Source: Cryptomeria japonica
Lineage: Eukaryota > Streptophyta > Pinopsida > Cupressales > Cupressaceae
Direction: 5' to 3'
Assembly (NCBI RefSeq): GCF_030272615.1
Contig: NC_081410.1
Coordinates: 186,791,619 to 186,855,618, forward strand
DNA: 64,000 bases
Position 1 is the first letter of the stretch; every line of letters begins with the position of its first letter. Both the position numbers and the translations under genes were made by a program. The notes beneath the pieces are model-generated. The model ran no database searches. It worked only from the letters and a program-made list of their open reading frames with translations, and was not told the DNA's origin. Positions 47,699 to 59,542 of this stretch are shown one piece after another.

Positions 47699-50600
47699 TG
47701 TAGTACCTCTTCCTGATTCGTCTTTCCTTTATGAGCATCATTAGATTATAGTGGCGTAGCTTAGACTATTTTTACGATGCTTTGACTAGATGTTTATGGA
47801 TTTATCTATGTTTTAGATGCTTCTTTATGGACATTAGGCATATTATATTGTGCTAGCATCATGATTACATGTGGATGACAATATTTCTAGACTATTATGT
47901 TGATGGATTAATCTCTGATGATTGATATGTGTGTTTATTCCTATGTGTGTATCATGTTTTCTCTATGATAATTTGATAATATCTCATGATGTACTAACCC
48001 CATCTCATGATTATGACTCTATATGATGACTTGATGATATAATGTGTGACTGTCTGCATGAGTAGAGATGATTTCATATCACTCATTGCAAGCATGATAT
48101 GCTGTTGCGATTCTCTATCACTTTTCTATTTATCTCATGTTTTATATATTATTGCATATGTCATTGTATACGTATTGGTGGTGACAAGTTTGTAGGTACC
48201 AAACATCGACTCCACCTAGCTCTACAGGTCTAAGCGTCTCTTATCCCAATAACAAACTGATCGGAGTTGACATGAGAACCCACCCTATACTCTAGGTTTA
48301 AGTTGATTACCTTGTCAGTTTAGAATCTTGGCGCTAGTCATGGTTGGTGTGTAGTGCTTTCTTGGATTCTTCTTTGGTGGTTTGCTTCGAGTTGTATGGT
48401 AATTATTGATTTGGTTATTTATTTATTAATTGATTGATTAAATTGATTTATATAGTTTAATAATATTTAATTAAAAATAAAAGATTAATATAGTTTATAA
48501 TAATAAATTAAATAAAGAGTTGGTATAATATTTAATAATAATGTGTTGTTAAATTAATATTAATATTATTGATTCCTTGGTTTATATTTAATTAATGACT
48601 TAAATATCACCTTGGTCATCAAGGATTATTTATTGGCATTTGAGAGTAATTATTATTTATTATTGTTTATTATTAATTGTTTATCATATGTGGTATTTAT
48701 TCATACTCCTTGGTTATTTAATTAATTGGGCTTTTATAATTATTTGTGCCCATGATTTTATGAGTTGTCTATATTATTCTAATTATTCTCTTTTTACTCT
48801 CTTGGGTTGTTTAGTAGATTCTTTCTACCTACCCTATTTTTCTATTGGTTATATTTTTGGGTAAGTAAATTAAATAGTATTTTATTATTCTTACCTTGGG
48901 TTATGTGAAAGGTTGGTAAGAAATATATTATCTTGCATTATTTTGATTGGCTGATATTTTTCTATAGTTTTCATTTGATTTTCTATTTATTTGGCTTTCT
49001 AAGAATTTTGTCGGGTTAGCATTTCGGGTATTATTTTGCAAGTTGGATTTGGATAAGGATTTTGGATTTTGAAGATTTTTTTTGAAGATTTCTTGGCTTG
49101 GATTGTGGATTGCGCTTCTTTGAATTTCCTTCCATTACTTCTATTTTTCTAGGTTGGAGGAATTAACCTTCTATGAAAATTTATTTCCAAAAAAGATTGT
49201 ATTCTTCATGTATTTTCAGAAAGATTGTCTTCGGGTTAATTGGGAGGAAATATTTTATAAGTTTTATATAGTTGGAGTTTGATATTATTTTGTATGGAAA
49301 TATATTATAAAGTTTAAACTTTGGTTGTGATTAATATTTGGGTTTTGGCTATATGCAGCCGTGAATGCATTTTGCCTATGCATTCTGGATTCTTTCCTAT
49401 ATGTATGTGGATTTGTAGGATTTGAGTGTTTTGGTTGCAATGAATTCTTTTGTCATGCTTTGGGAAGAGTTGGGAAGTTTTGGTTGTCCCTGTGAGTTAT
49501 CCCGTGTCTCTATCCGAGATTGGTTTTCCTGGGACTGTGATTGTTGTTTTGAGAAATTCTTTCCTTATGGCTTATGATTTGAAGATTGGTTTATTTCATT
49601 CATTTCCTCTTGACTGGGCATTTCTTATGAGCCTTTATTTGGGTCTTTTCGATACTTATCTGATTTAATTTCCTTGCTGCAAGTTTATTGTTTCCATTTG
49701 GCTTGTCTGAGGATTTACGCTAAACTAACAAATGCGCTAAACCTCTTATTGTATGCATTAATCTATTTAGTGTATGCACTACCCTGTGCAATGTATGCAC
49801 TGTCTTTTAGAGTAAAAACACTAAAATTCAATGTATGTGCTAAATCATGTTGTAAAAGCGCCGCAAAAAGTGATAAAGGCGCTGTTCTATTTAGTATTTG
49901 CACTATTCTATAGGGTATTTGCATTGTTCTTCTTGGTATTTATGTTGTTTTGTCTGTATGCTAGAATTTGGGTATTTTTTACATTCTGTTCTGAAAACCC
50001 AGAGGCTATTTTTCAATGCCTGAGATGTCCAAGGTCTATTTTATTGTTGGTAATGGTTAATCTTAATTATTTGGCTCATATATGAGTTTATCTTGAAGCT
50101 AGGTTCCTTGGTTGTATTCTTATTTGACGATTTCCATGATTGTTGGATTGTTAGGATGCTTTGGTGTGCTAGGTTTTGTATTGTTGAGAGCCCATGGTTA
50201 TGTTGAGATGTTTTATATTTTCTTCATTTCTTGTTGTTACCCTAAGGTCTAGTCGCATGTTGGGGGGAGTGGGCTTCCAAGTGAGTGAATGGGTTCACAA
50301 GGGGGTAGATAGCCAGGTTACATGGGGTCTAGAACGCTAGATATCTCATTGGGAGTTTGACTTTGTAATTAAGTGATAAATTAATATTATAACTCTTGGG
50401 TTTGGGTAGAATAGTTCATTTTAAATAAGATTAAAAAAATGTGTGGGCCCCTTTACCTTGCCAGTGGTGGAGACCTGGATAGGACTGGGAAGGCCTTAGT
50501 AACCTAGGTAAGCTAATCTCCTTTAACCCATTAAGGTTGAGATGGATCCACATGTGCATCTAGGATGGCCGAGACATGTGCCCAAGTTCCCTTATGTTGC

Positions 50601-51971
50601 ATGTGATGACACTCTTTTCCTTACATGTAAGTCCTAGTGCCTTAACCCTTTTGATGAGTCGCCTCTGGAGGTCTTTGTTGAAGTTATTGTTGGATCTTAT
50701 GATTTAGTGTCCTTGCTTCTTATGTTTGTTGTGTTGGTCTTCCTTTGGTTGTTAGGTGTCAGCCTAGATCTAGAGTATGAGTGGGATTTTGTGTCATCTC
50801 CTAGCACAGGGGGTGGTTCCTTTGGTCCCTCATGGTTGGGTGGTTCATGCTTTTCAACCATTGGGATGTTTTCCATTGGATGCTTTGGGTGGATGTGGAT
50901 TGTTCTTATTGTAGCATCTTATGGATGTACTTGTAGCAGATTGATGTAGATGATTATGGTATTTATAGATACTGATTTATGATGTATTTATAACATAAAG
51001 GAGAACTATGTTCCTTGATGTAAAAGATGTTGTATTCATGTAAAAGGTAGATTGTTAACTAGGTGAACTTAATTGTGTATCATGTGATATTGGTTTATTA
51101 ATAAAGAAATGGAATTGGCTCTATGATTATGGAATTAAGGTTATACGTTTGGTATCATGTGATAAGTTATATTAGAATTGGATTATGATGTTATATTATA
51201 AATAAATGAATTACATGTACTTAGATGCTTGTAATGGAAATATACTTGAGGTAGAATGGATTCATAATATTGTTGTATTAATTTAGATTCCATGGATATT
51301 ATCTAGAAGTAGTTTCATGTGTGAGGTACTTTAAGAAAATAGAATGAATATGATGTAGGAAATTGAGGATAATTAATGATATCATGTTAGTTGATAATGT
51401 CATTCATGTGATAGCATTGGAATATAGGTAGTGTTAGGATTATTGTATTATGCACTTGAGATTATTTTTAAATGAAATGCTTATGTAGTTAGGAAATGGA
51501 TTTATGGATATGTATTTTGTATCATGAGGAACAATGGAAATGTGACAAATCATCTTGGGATTAGTTTGTAATGTTAGATTATGATCAAATGAATGGGATT
51601 AGGAACATTTAGTATTGGTTCTTAAAAAAGAACTTAAAAGGGATGGTATATGTATGCTTAGTAGATGGATATAATCATGCTATAGATTAGTGAATGGTCA
51701 TGTATGCATTGAAGGAATATATCATGTTAGGAATTAGTATGCATTTGGACAATGGTGCTATTTGTGTCATCATGCTTATTATGTTATGTTAATTGCTTAT
51801 GGTTAGTTTAAGTGATGACATTGAGATGCCCTAGAGGATGTTTTGATATGTTGAGTTTAATTCTGCTTGCGTTATGTTCTTATGTAAATCGATTATGATG
51901 GTTAGATGTTATTTTGATAATGAATGATTATTTCATTTGCTTAGTGATGGTAATGGTTGTATTAGTTGATG

Positions 51972-52009
<38 letters not shown>

Positions 52010-52055
52010 CTTGTTAGTAGTGTATTTTCTCTAGGGTATTTTGGTGAGCATTGCA
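47699..52055 (+). mobile_element. Gypsy solo LTR E (4.36 kb)
   Basis: It starts TGTAGTACCTCTTCC and ends GGTGAGCATTGCA. Flanks TTTAT (47694-47698) and TTTAC (52056-52060) are a one-mismatch target duplication, and the sequence on both sides joins to the uninterrupted copy at 47030-47050. It has the 5' box at about 48205-48235 (CGACTCCACCTAGCTCTACA) and the late block near 50795-50850 (CCTAGCACAGGG, GGTTGGGTGG). Around 49720-49830 several GTATGCAYT motifs repeat. No coding domain was found, and the short open frames are chance. Confidence 0.88.
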
Positions 52056-54101
52056 TTTACGTTATACCATAAAAAATTGATTTGAAAACACACACACACA
52101 CACACACACATAAACAAGATATGATAATACCAACCCTTTTATTATTTTCAAATTGATTAATAAAATATGAAAGCTGCCGGTTTTAATTACTATGAGGGGG
52201 GTGGAGGAGTTCCCACCGAGACCCCCCCACGATGGTGGTGGAGATCCCACCACCACCATGGGTAAGCCCATGGTGTTTAGGGTTTCCCATCACCGTGGGT
52301 GCACACGGTGGGTGGGATACTCCCCACCACTGTGGGAAACTATGGTTCCCCCGAGAATAGTACAAAAAGAAAATATTAACGGGGCCAATAAAATACACAA
52401 ATAAAAATTAAATCAAATTTAAAATAAAATTAATATATATTCACACACACACAAAACAAGATTTATCTCACAAAAAGATTTCTACAGGAGGAAACTTAAA
52501 GATTTTCAAATCTTTAACCCCCAATGTTCAAATTTGCCAAAATACAATCTAACCCCAATTTCAAACAGAATAAAAAAGCGAATGATTTAAAATCTTGCAA
52601 AATAAGAATCACAGAATTTCAGATTTTCCAGCTAAATTTTTTTTTCTTGAGATTAAAATTCAAGAAACATACAAGAACAAAACTCTCATATACAAACCAT
52701 TATTTCTTTCATTTATTCATTTCAGTAAAACAACACAAAGATTCAAAATAAAAAGAAATATTAACATACAATGAAGGAATGAATCATAAACCTACCTCTT
52801 TCGCTATTTGGAGAACAAGACAAAGGAGGTAGCAATGATTTGCCAATATATCCATGACAAGGAACACAAATCCACAAAACAAAACTTCACAAAATCGATC
52901 CAGCTCCTTTGCTATTTTTTTTTTCTCCCACAAATTTCTTCCAAAATCTCACTGAAAACCCCCAAACTAGATAAATACATTTTGTAGAGAAAACTTCATG
53001 GCAAGCCTCCCCTTTTTCCCCAAAAGCCCCAAAAGAATAACAATCCCCCTTACAAAATGTAACCAATTAATTTGCATGCCCCCTTTTTCTCCAATTAATT
53101 TTCTTTAATTCATTTATTTTTGTAACTCGCCACACGCAAATATAATATGAAAATAATTAAATAGAAATTAACTTTTTAATAGATTATTTTATGAGCACAA
53201 ATAAAATACCAAATAAGTATTTACTCCCCTAAAATAATCATTTTCAAAAAAATTAAATAATTTAAACCTTTTAGTTCCACAGTCTATATTAATATATTGA
53301 TTCAACAATTTTCAATTTTATTTATTATTAATCCTGAATATTTCATTACCTTATTTAATTAATCCTTCACAATGATGGTAAAATAAATTTAATTATTTTA
53401 CCATTAGTTTAATTTAATTTAGCTCAAATTCAATTTTACTAATTAATTAATCATTAATATTCAAATACTATTAATATATATTTATAAGATTAATATCTTC
53501 TTGGTTAAATATATATAATAACATCAAACTAAACACGAGGGTAACAGACTGAGACTAACAACATGAAGGACCAACATGCTTAACATTGACTCTACCAAAC
53601 AACCAAGGTACATGCTTGATAAGGATCCTATTTCATAAGATGGTGGACACACAAGGGTCTGACTGATAACTTTGATTTTCCACTTTACCATTGGGTAATA
53701 GAGAAAGCTCAGACCTTAAGATTCGAGTGGAGTCGATGCTCGATACTTGTAGATGCATCACAGAGAAAAACACACACATATACATCTAACATGAATAGGC
53801 ACATCGGTGGAGGAGAGTCGTGACAGTCCGTGTCCCTTTGAAGTGGGTGACGGGAGATCATCCCCTCACACCCCATACAGACTCATACCCATACAAGTAG
53901 ACTAACACAAGAAATAACTCACACATAAAGTAGATATGTCAGTCCAAGGTCAGTACTTAATCATGTTATCTAACATCATATTCTAGAACAATGATAAAAA
54001 TCATCACATTAGAGAGTATCATCTAGTCATATAAGCCACAAAAGAATTCAACCAAAGTCAAGATAGGTTAAACAAAGTTTTACCGAGGGAGGGGAATTGA
54101 A
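52056..54101 (-). mobile_element. Reversed gypsy LTR F, main part
   Basis: On the minus strand the start is near 54101 (TTCAATTCCCCTCCC, a diverged TGTAATACCCC). The 5' box at about 53715-53755 reads CATCGACTCCACTCGAATC, followed by AAGGTCTGAGC. At 52056-52330 lie the same 165-bp-type unit as at 47081 and several hairpins. An (AC)n tract lies at about 52088-52110. Including the left part at 46825-47698, and removing E, F is about 2.9 kb, so it is incomplete; its 3' part is missing or was displaced by LTR D. Confidence 0.7.
52234..52310. repeat. Three consecutive hairpins in LTR F
   Basis: Perfect inverted repeats: GGTGGTGG/CCACCACC (52234-52254), ACCATGGG/CCCATGGT (52255-52274, loop TAAG) and CACCGTG/CACGGTG (52291-52310). 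An outer pair TTTCCCA...TGGGAAA encloses the last one. Confidence 0.85.
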
Positions 54102-54129
54102 ACTATAGTAAGATATATGATTATCCATG

Positions 54130-55974
54130 ATCAAAATTTAGGTGATATTCAAGATTTTGTTCCTAATAGTTTGTATGAAGCATTGGTGAAGAAATGAAGC
54201 AAATTTGTTCAAAAAGAAAATGATATTCGGATTGCTCTTATTGATAAAGTTTGTAGTCCATTGTTTGAGCATGCTGAAAGCAAGATTCAATTGGTTCTTA
54301 GTCCAAGATTTTGCAAAAAGGAGAGAGTGAATCTAACAATGGGTGGAGATGGAAGATATCGAATGAATTATCAGACAATCTGATGATATTGCAACTGAAG
54401 TTGCTTTGGAGATTGTGAAGTCCTTATCTTCTCCTCCAGAGAAGATAAACAAAAAATTGTGTATTGTTGAATCTATTGGAAGTGCTCTTGTTTTGGAGAA
54501 AGAAGCAGAGAAACAAAACATTGATAAAGCCAAATTGAAAATAGTTCTGGATAGTAAAGTTCATCTTGAACAAGTTTTTACTATTGCAAAAGATCAGATG
54601 GTTGAAGCTGAACAAAAATATATGGGTGACAATATTCTAGAGAATGTTCTTGAAGGCCCATGCGATCAATTTGTAAATGAAGTAAATTGGAAATGTTGGT
54701 AGATACCTATAAGGATGCAAATATGGAGGATAATGCTAATGTAAGAAAGTTATAAAATGAACAAGATAAGTCCTCTGTAGATGAAGAAGATAAGAAGGAT
54801 GCGATAGGTATAAAGGATGTTCAAATTGAAAAAGAGAAAGGGGAAGAGTCAAAGAGAACACTTGTGGAAGAACCTCCTAATGTGCCCAAGGCAACAAAAA
54901 TAAAAATGATTTTGAACCAGGAATTTCATCTGAGGTACTACAGATACCAGTTACTCTAGGAAAATTGGATTTAGGTAAATTGACTCCCTAACAAATGCTT
55001 GAGTTAGGTAATGTCTTACACTTGGAAGAAAGATAAAAACTTCATGTCCTAAGAACTAGTTGAACTTATGATGAAGTTTCTCCATGAGAAACTTGTGGAT
55101 GTGCAAATTGATGATTCCTTTAGTGATGAAGATTAATTAAGAGCACTAATTGAATGAGTGAAAGGATAGGATTCAAGCCTTGACACATAAATTTAAAATG
55201 CTTTGGAAAAGAAGTTAACATGTAATCATTTGATTTGGTTAAAGAATAAGTGTGTAGAGACACATGAAAGTCTAAAGAACTACATTGCAAACTTTGAGCA
55301 GAATGTGGACAAGGTAATTCTAGTTTACCAGTTTTGTCATACATGGCCCAAGGCCATGAGCGAGATTCAAGAAGAAAATAATGTTATTGAGGCCAAAATT
55401 ATGAATGCATCAAAGTCCATTGACTTGAAGAATGATGTAGATAGAAAACAAAGATTAGAGATTGAAGAGAAGTATAAATAATTGCATGAGCTTGTATACC
55501 AGAGAGATTTCTATAGGTTGAGGGAGATTGTGGACATGCATCTCTCTAGCATGGTAAAAATTCTTAAGGATTCTCAAACTTTGTATGCATCTATTTCATT
55601 TATAGCAGAATACAATGTTGTAGAAATCAAGTTTAATTGATGATGCAATGAGAGTAATACAAGAGGGTTTATCAAAGGTAAACATTGATTAATCCTTAGC
55701 TCCAAAATAGAAGTTCAATTTGCTAATGGATTCTTTCAATGATTATTTATCAAACAATGAGTAGAAGGTTGCACAAGAATCCTTAAGAAAGTTTAATGAC
55801 AAAAGGATGGAATAAGTTTTTGACAAGTGTATGTATACGAGAATATAAACAAGTTTAAGGATGGTGTTGATGAAGCTACTGCACTGTACCAATTTTGCTT
55901 AAGGTGGCTAGTTTCTACAAAGAGCATTAAAAGTCAAATTGAATCAATTGAGTTGTAGATATTTCAATTGTTTG
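54130..55974 (+). pseudogene. Degraded acidic/Lys-rich coding-like region, left of the 56-64 kb element
   Basis: Plus-strand frames with coding-like composition run through most of this region, broken by stops and frameshifts. The longest open part (54406-54702) is charged and probably helical (LEKEAEKQNIDKAKLKIVLD). Further parts read EEDKKDAIGIKDVQIEKEK and SSEVLQIPVTLGKLDLGKLT. A second open part is at 55203-55481. The last stretch before the insertion (ESIEL then IFQLFG) continues after the element at 63731. I do not recognise a domain. It may be a gag-like region of another LTR element or a host coiled-coil gene. Confidence 0.45.
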
Positions 55975-55979
55975 GATCA

Positions 55980-57652
55980 TGTGTAGGGTAAAAAGCGAGA
56001 CTAGGCTAACATGCCCTAATCCTACCTTTTGACACACATTGTGGAATACGAAAGAGCCTAGAGGTATCACACAATTAGCTACTTCTTTTTGTGGAAGAGA
56101 GAGCCACGAGCTACCTATTAGGGTTTCTATTCCTTTGTTGTAATTGAAAGATAAAATGATGCAAGTTCAATTCCTAACCCCAAAGTGCAAGTATGAACTA
56201 ATAACAAGATTGCAGAATTGAGTTTAAACAATGGAAAGCTGTAAACACAAGGACAAGACAAGAATGCAGATGCATACCCAGAGTTAAAATCTGAGTGAAA
56301 ATGTTGGGGACGGGGGCGCGGGCACCACTGTCCTGATTCTGCCCCTGAAACTGCTCCTAAAACTACTGTTTTGCAACCTGAAAAGCTCTCAAAAATGCTG
56401 AAAACTTGCTATCTGACAGAGGGACCAGGGCGCCCAGCGCCACTGACCCAGGGACCAGGGCACCCAATGCCCCTATCTTGGCAGGACCAGGGCACCCCAT
56501 GCCCCTGTCCTGGTCTTCTAGGTTGGAATTTGGTGTGAAGTTCTGTCTCAGTCCGCTTCCATCAGATCTGCAACTTGCGGCGTCGTCCGAATCCTGAAAT
56601 CTGCACTTATATCTGAAAAGGTATGGTGGGCGGCTATATAGGGTTTTGCCTTAGTCAAACCCCCACTTTGGTGATTTCCACCTCCATGAATAGCCAAGTT
56701 GTATTGTAAAAGTAGTGTGTGTGCAGACCTTGTGTGTGTGCAAGATCCTAAAATGCAAGCAAGCAAACTAGAGCAACCTAGAAAGTAAACCCTAATTGCT
56801 TGTAAATGATAATGTAAATGCTCCAAACCAAGATGCAAAGTGATCTAAAGCATGAATACAAATGATATAATGAGGCTTATGCAAAGACATGAAAACAACA
56901 TGAAATCATACCCAACCCCAAGGGAGGGGTACAAGCCAATCTTCAGTCAGTGATCCCTTATTGCTCTTCAATGCTTTCAAAGCCCTAAATGGATGAATGA
57001 AATTGATGAATACTTGATGGATGGATGTTGAATGTTATTGAAGTCTTCAAAGATCTGCTCTTTCACTGCATAGAAGGTCCCTGAAACCAAATTTCTGATC
57101 CTTTCAAATGAAGAAAGAGAGCTCTTATATATGAAACCCTAGGTCTTAATTTCAACTTTTGGCCGACCTAGAGATTGAATCTCCCGCCAATTTCTTGGGG
57201 TTAAGATTTATTTTATGATTGGATCGTGGTCCTAAAATTTTGAGAAAAATGTCTGGGATTGTGTGCACGCTAGGTGCCATGGTCCCGACAACTTTTCACC
57301 AAATTTTCAGGGCCGTCGGATATGATGATTTTAGAGAGAATCCCGAAGTTACGACTGATTTCAAGATGTTTTGACCCCCAAAATCAAGCCCCCAAGTTCA
57401 AAATAGGACCTAATTAGGGTTTTTGATTAAATGATGTATTGGAGGAATAAAATGAAAAGGGCACACTTTAATGAAAGGGCCCAACTTTATGATATGGGAG
57501 ATGATAAAAATAGAACCTTAGACCTAATTAATTTAATTAATTAAGTGCTAAAGGGGAAATGCAATGCAAAATGCAAAATGCGCCAAGGCGGGTGCTAAAC
57601 TAGGTATGAAATTGTACCACCCTAGCAAGTGTGTACAATTTACGACGCTACA
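55980..57652 (-). repeat. 3' LTR of the gag-protease element
   Basis: On the minus strand TGTAGCGTCGTAAATTG to CCCTACACA. It has a GC-rich direct repeat around 56421-56515 (GGGACCAGGGC units, three or more) and a TATA-like CATATATAAG at 57123-57132. Same length as the other LTR, differing by scattered substitutions. Confidence 0.93.
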
Positions 57653-57670
57653 TTTAGCCCCCACTTTAGC
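57653..57670 (-). other. Polypurine tract of the gag-protease element
   Basis: On the minus strand GCTAAAGTGGGGGCTAAA lies directly before the 3' LTR start TGTAGCG, as required for plus-strand DNA priming. Confidence 0.88.
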
Positions 57671-58479
57671 GGTCATATGAACACTATGTGCATATGCAAG
57701 CTAAAGTACAGAAAAGTAAACATTATTTGAAAAAGGATATATCCATAAGTTGTCGGATAAAGCCCCCAGCAGCATCTGCAGTACTCAGTTAGGAACCACA
57801 ACCTACAAAACCACATGTTAGATCACAAAATCACCTAATGCTTACTAAGGAAGGTGATGAAAATTCGAGGGTAGCTATATGCCCCCCCTGTTTCGGCTTG
57901 CTAATTTTAGTGAGTTGAAACAGGGTATCATGTTTACCACTTCGAATTGTTAAATAATATTGATGACAAATGCTCACAAGAAGATTTGATATGAGATCAA
58001 AAACTAATGGAGAATCATTTGGTAAGAAAGAGGACTAAATCTCAATTCCAACACAACAAAGAGTGTGAGGATTTGAGAGTTCTCTAACACAAGATGAAGG
58101 ATGTAAATGGAAACAAAATGCAAAGAGAAGAAAAGAAAGGAAAGAAGCATGAATACACACATTGGTGATCCATGAGAAAAATAGTGAGAGAGAAAACATG
58201 GACTTCTTGCCCCTAGATCTTGTCTAGGTGATCCATGGGAAAAATGACATGGAAAACTAGCCCCTAGAGTCTGTCTAGGTGATCCACATAAGGGAGGAGA
58301 GTGAGAAAGTCTAGCCTTATGCCGCTAGTTCCACTCAACCTCATGCATGTGTGTGTAAGTGAGGTTAGAAGCACCTCATAGGAGTCTATGCCTAAGTATG
58401 CTACAACCTGTATATGTATAGTACAAAAGCATGACATGTCGCTCTAAGAGTCTGTGCTCTGGTTCCGAGAATAATCACC
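57671..58479. other. Non-coding internal segment with short duplications
   Basis: Contains repeated CCTAGATCTTGTCTAGGTGATCC-like phrases (about 58210-58275) and the first copy of a 60-bp duplication with CGCTCTAAGAGTCTGTGCTC at 58440 and 58507. These resemble remnants of a tandemly repeated untranslated region. No frame is conserved. Confidence 0.6.
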
Positions 58480-59247
58480 TTGCATAAAAGAAAAATGGAG
58501 ACATCTCGCTCTAAGAGTCTATGCTCTGGTTTCGAGAATGACCCATTGCTCAAAAAGTGTAATGTTTATGTCATAAGAAAAGTAGAACAAGGATACCTAC
58601 CTTCATCACAAAAGAAGATACCCCAAAAATGCAACAATGTCATAGATCCAAGCAAGAGAGTTTTGCACTCTTTAAGCAAGGATAAGATAGTTGAAAAGGG
58701 ATATCTTGTAGTATGTGTAAAGGAGATCCTTAGAGGAGAAGAGATCTTTGTACAAAAGACACCTATCCTCGAGAGGAATTGTCTTAGACAAATATATCAT
58801 CTTCTAGAATAAGACAAAGAGGAGAATAAGAATGCAATACTTCCTTCTTTTGCGAGGTGAAAGTGATTCTTAATGAAGGATGACGCTCTTTTTAACCCAA
58901 TTGGGAGAGTAAATTCATTATGGATGTATTTTACCAAGTGCAAAAGAGGTTGTAGTCAAGGACTTACACCTCTTGTAAGAGAGAATCCTTTAACAAACAA
59001 CAATAAATGCATACAAGGAATAACATCAAGTAATAAAGTTCACACCATCCACGAAATAGGAAAAAGCGGATCCTTAGATAAGAATAAGGAAAGATCATTG
59101 CCTCCCAAGGATAAGGACAATGAGAAGGACTTACACAATCTTCTAGGGAGAGATTTAGACATAAGCAAAATGTACTACATACTTCACATGAGTTCATGCA
59201 AGCAAGACATTAGTGTATGTAAAATGCTCCTCACAAGAAGTGGGTAG
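58480..59247 (+). pseudogene. Antisense ORF region of the gag-protease element
   Basis: Two plus-strand frames (58480-58812, 110 codons; 58873-59247, 124 codons) lie in the same phase, separated by three stops, and coding-like sequence continues in phase to about 59370. They run opposite to gag-pro and sit between it and the 3' LTR. The protein is basic (KKIPQKCNNVIDPSKR, EILRGEEIFVQKTP) with no domain I recognise. Some plant Tat-lineage gypsy elements, such as maize Grande, carry an antisense ORF in this position, which makes the layout plausible. Whether it is expressed is unknown. Confidence 0.5.
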
Positions 59248-59542
59248 GATAAGAAAGAGAATACACATCTTCTCCCATATCTAGGAAAAGAGGATTCTAA
59301 AGAAAAGATGATCAATATTTCCACACTATTACCCCAAAGGGAAATTTTAACCATAAAAAGAAGAGATGTATGAAATCACTCTTGTCCCCATAGGAACAAG
59401 AGATAACATAGAAAAATTAGGCTATTATGTTGCTTCAAAAATATGATTGCACTTGAAATTGTACCATCATGAATGACAATGAGCCCCCAGTAAATGAGCT
59501 ACCAATGTCACATAATGATGAGCAACATAATAGCCATAAATG

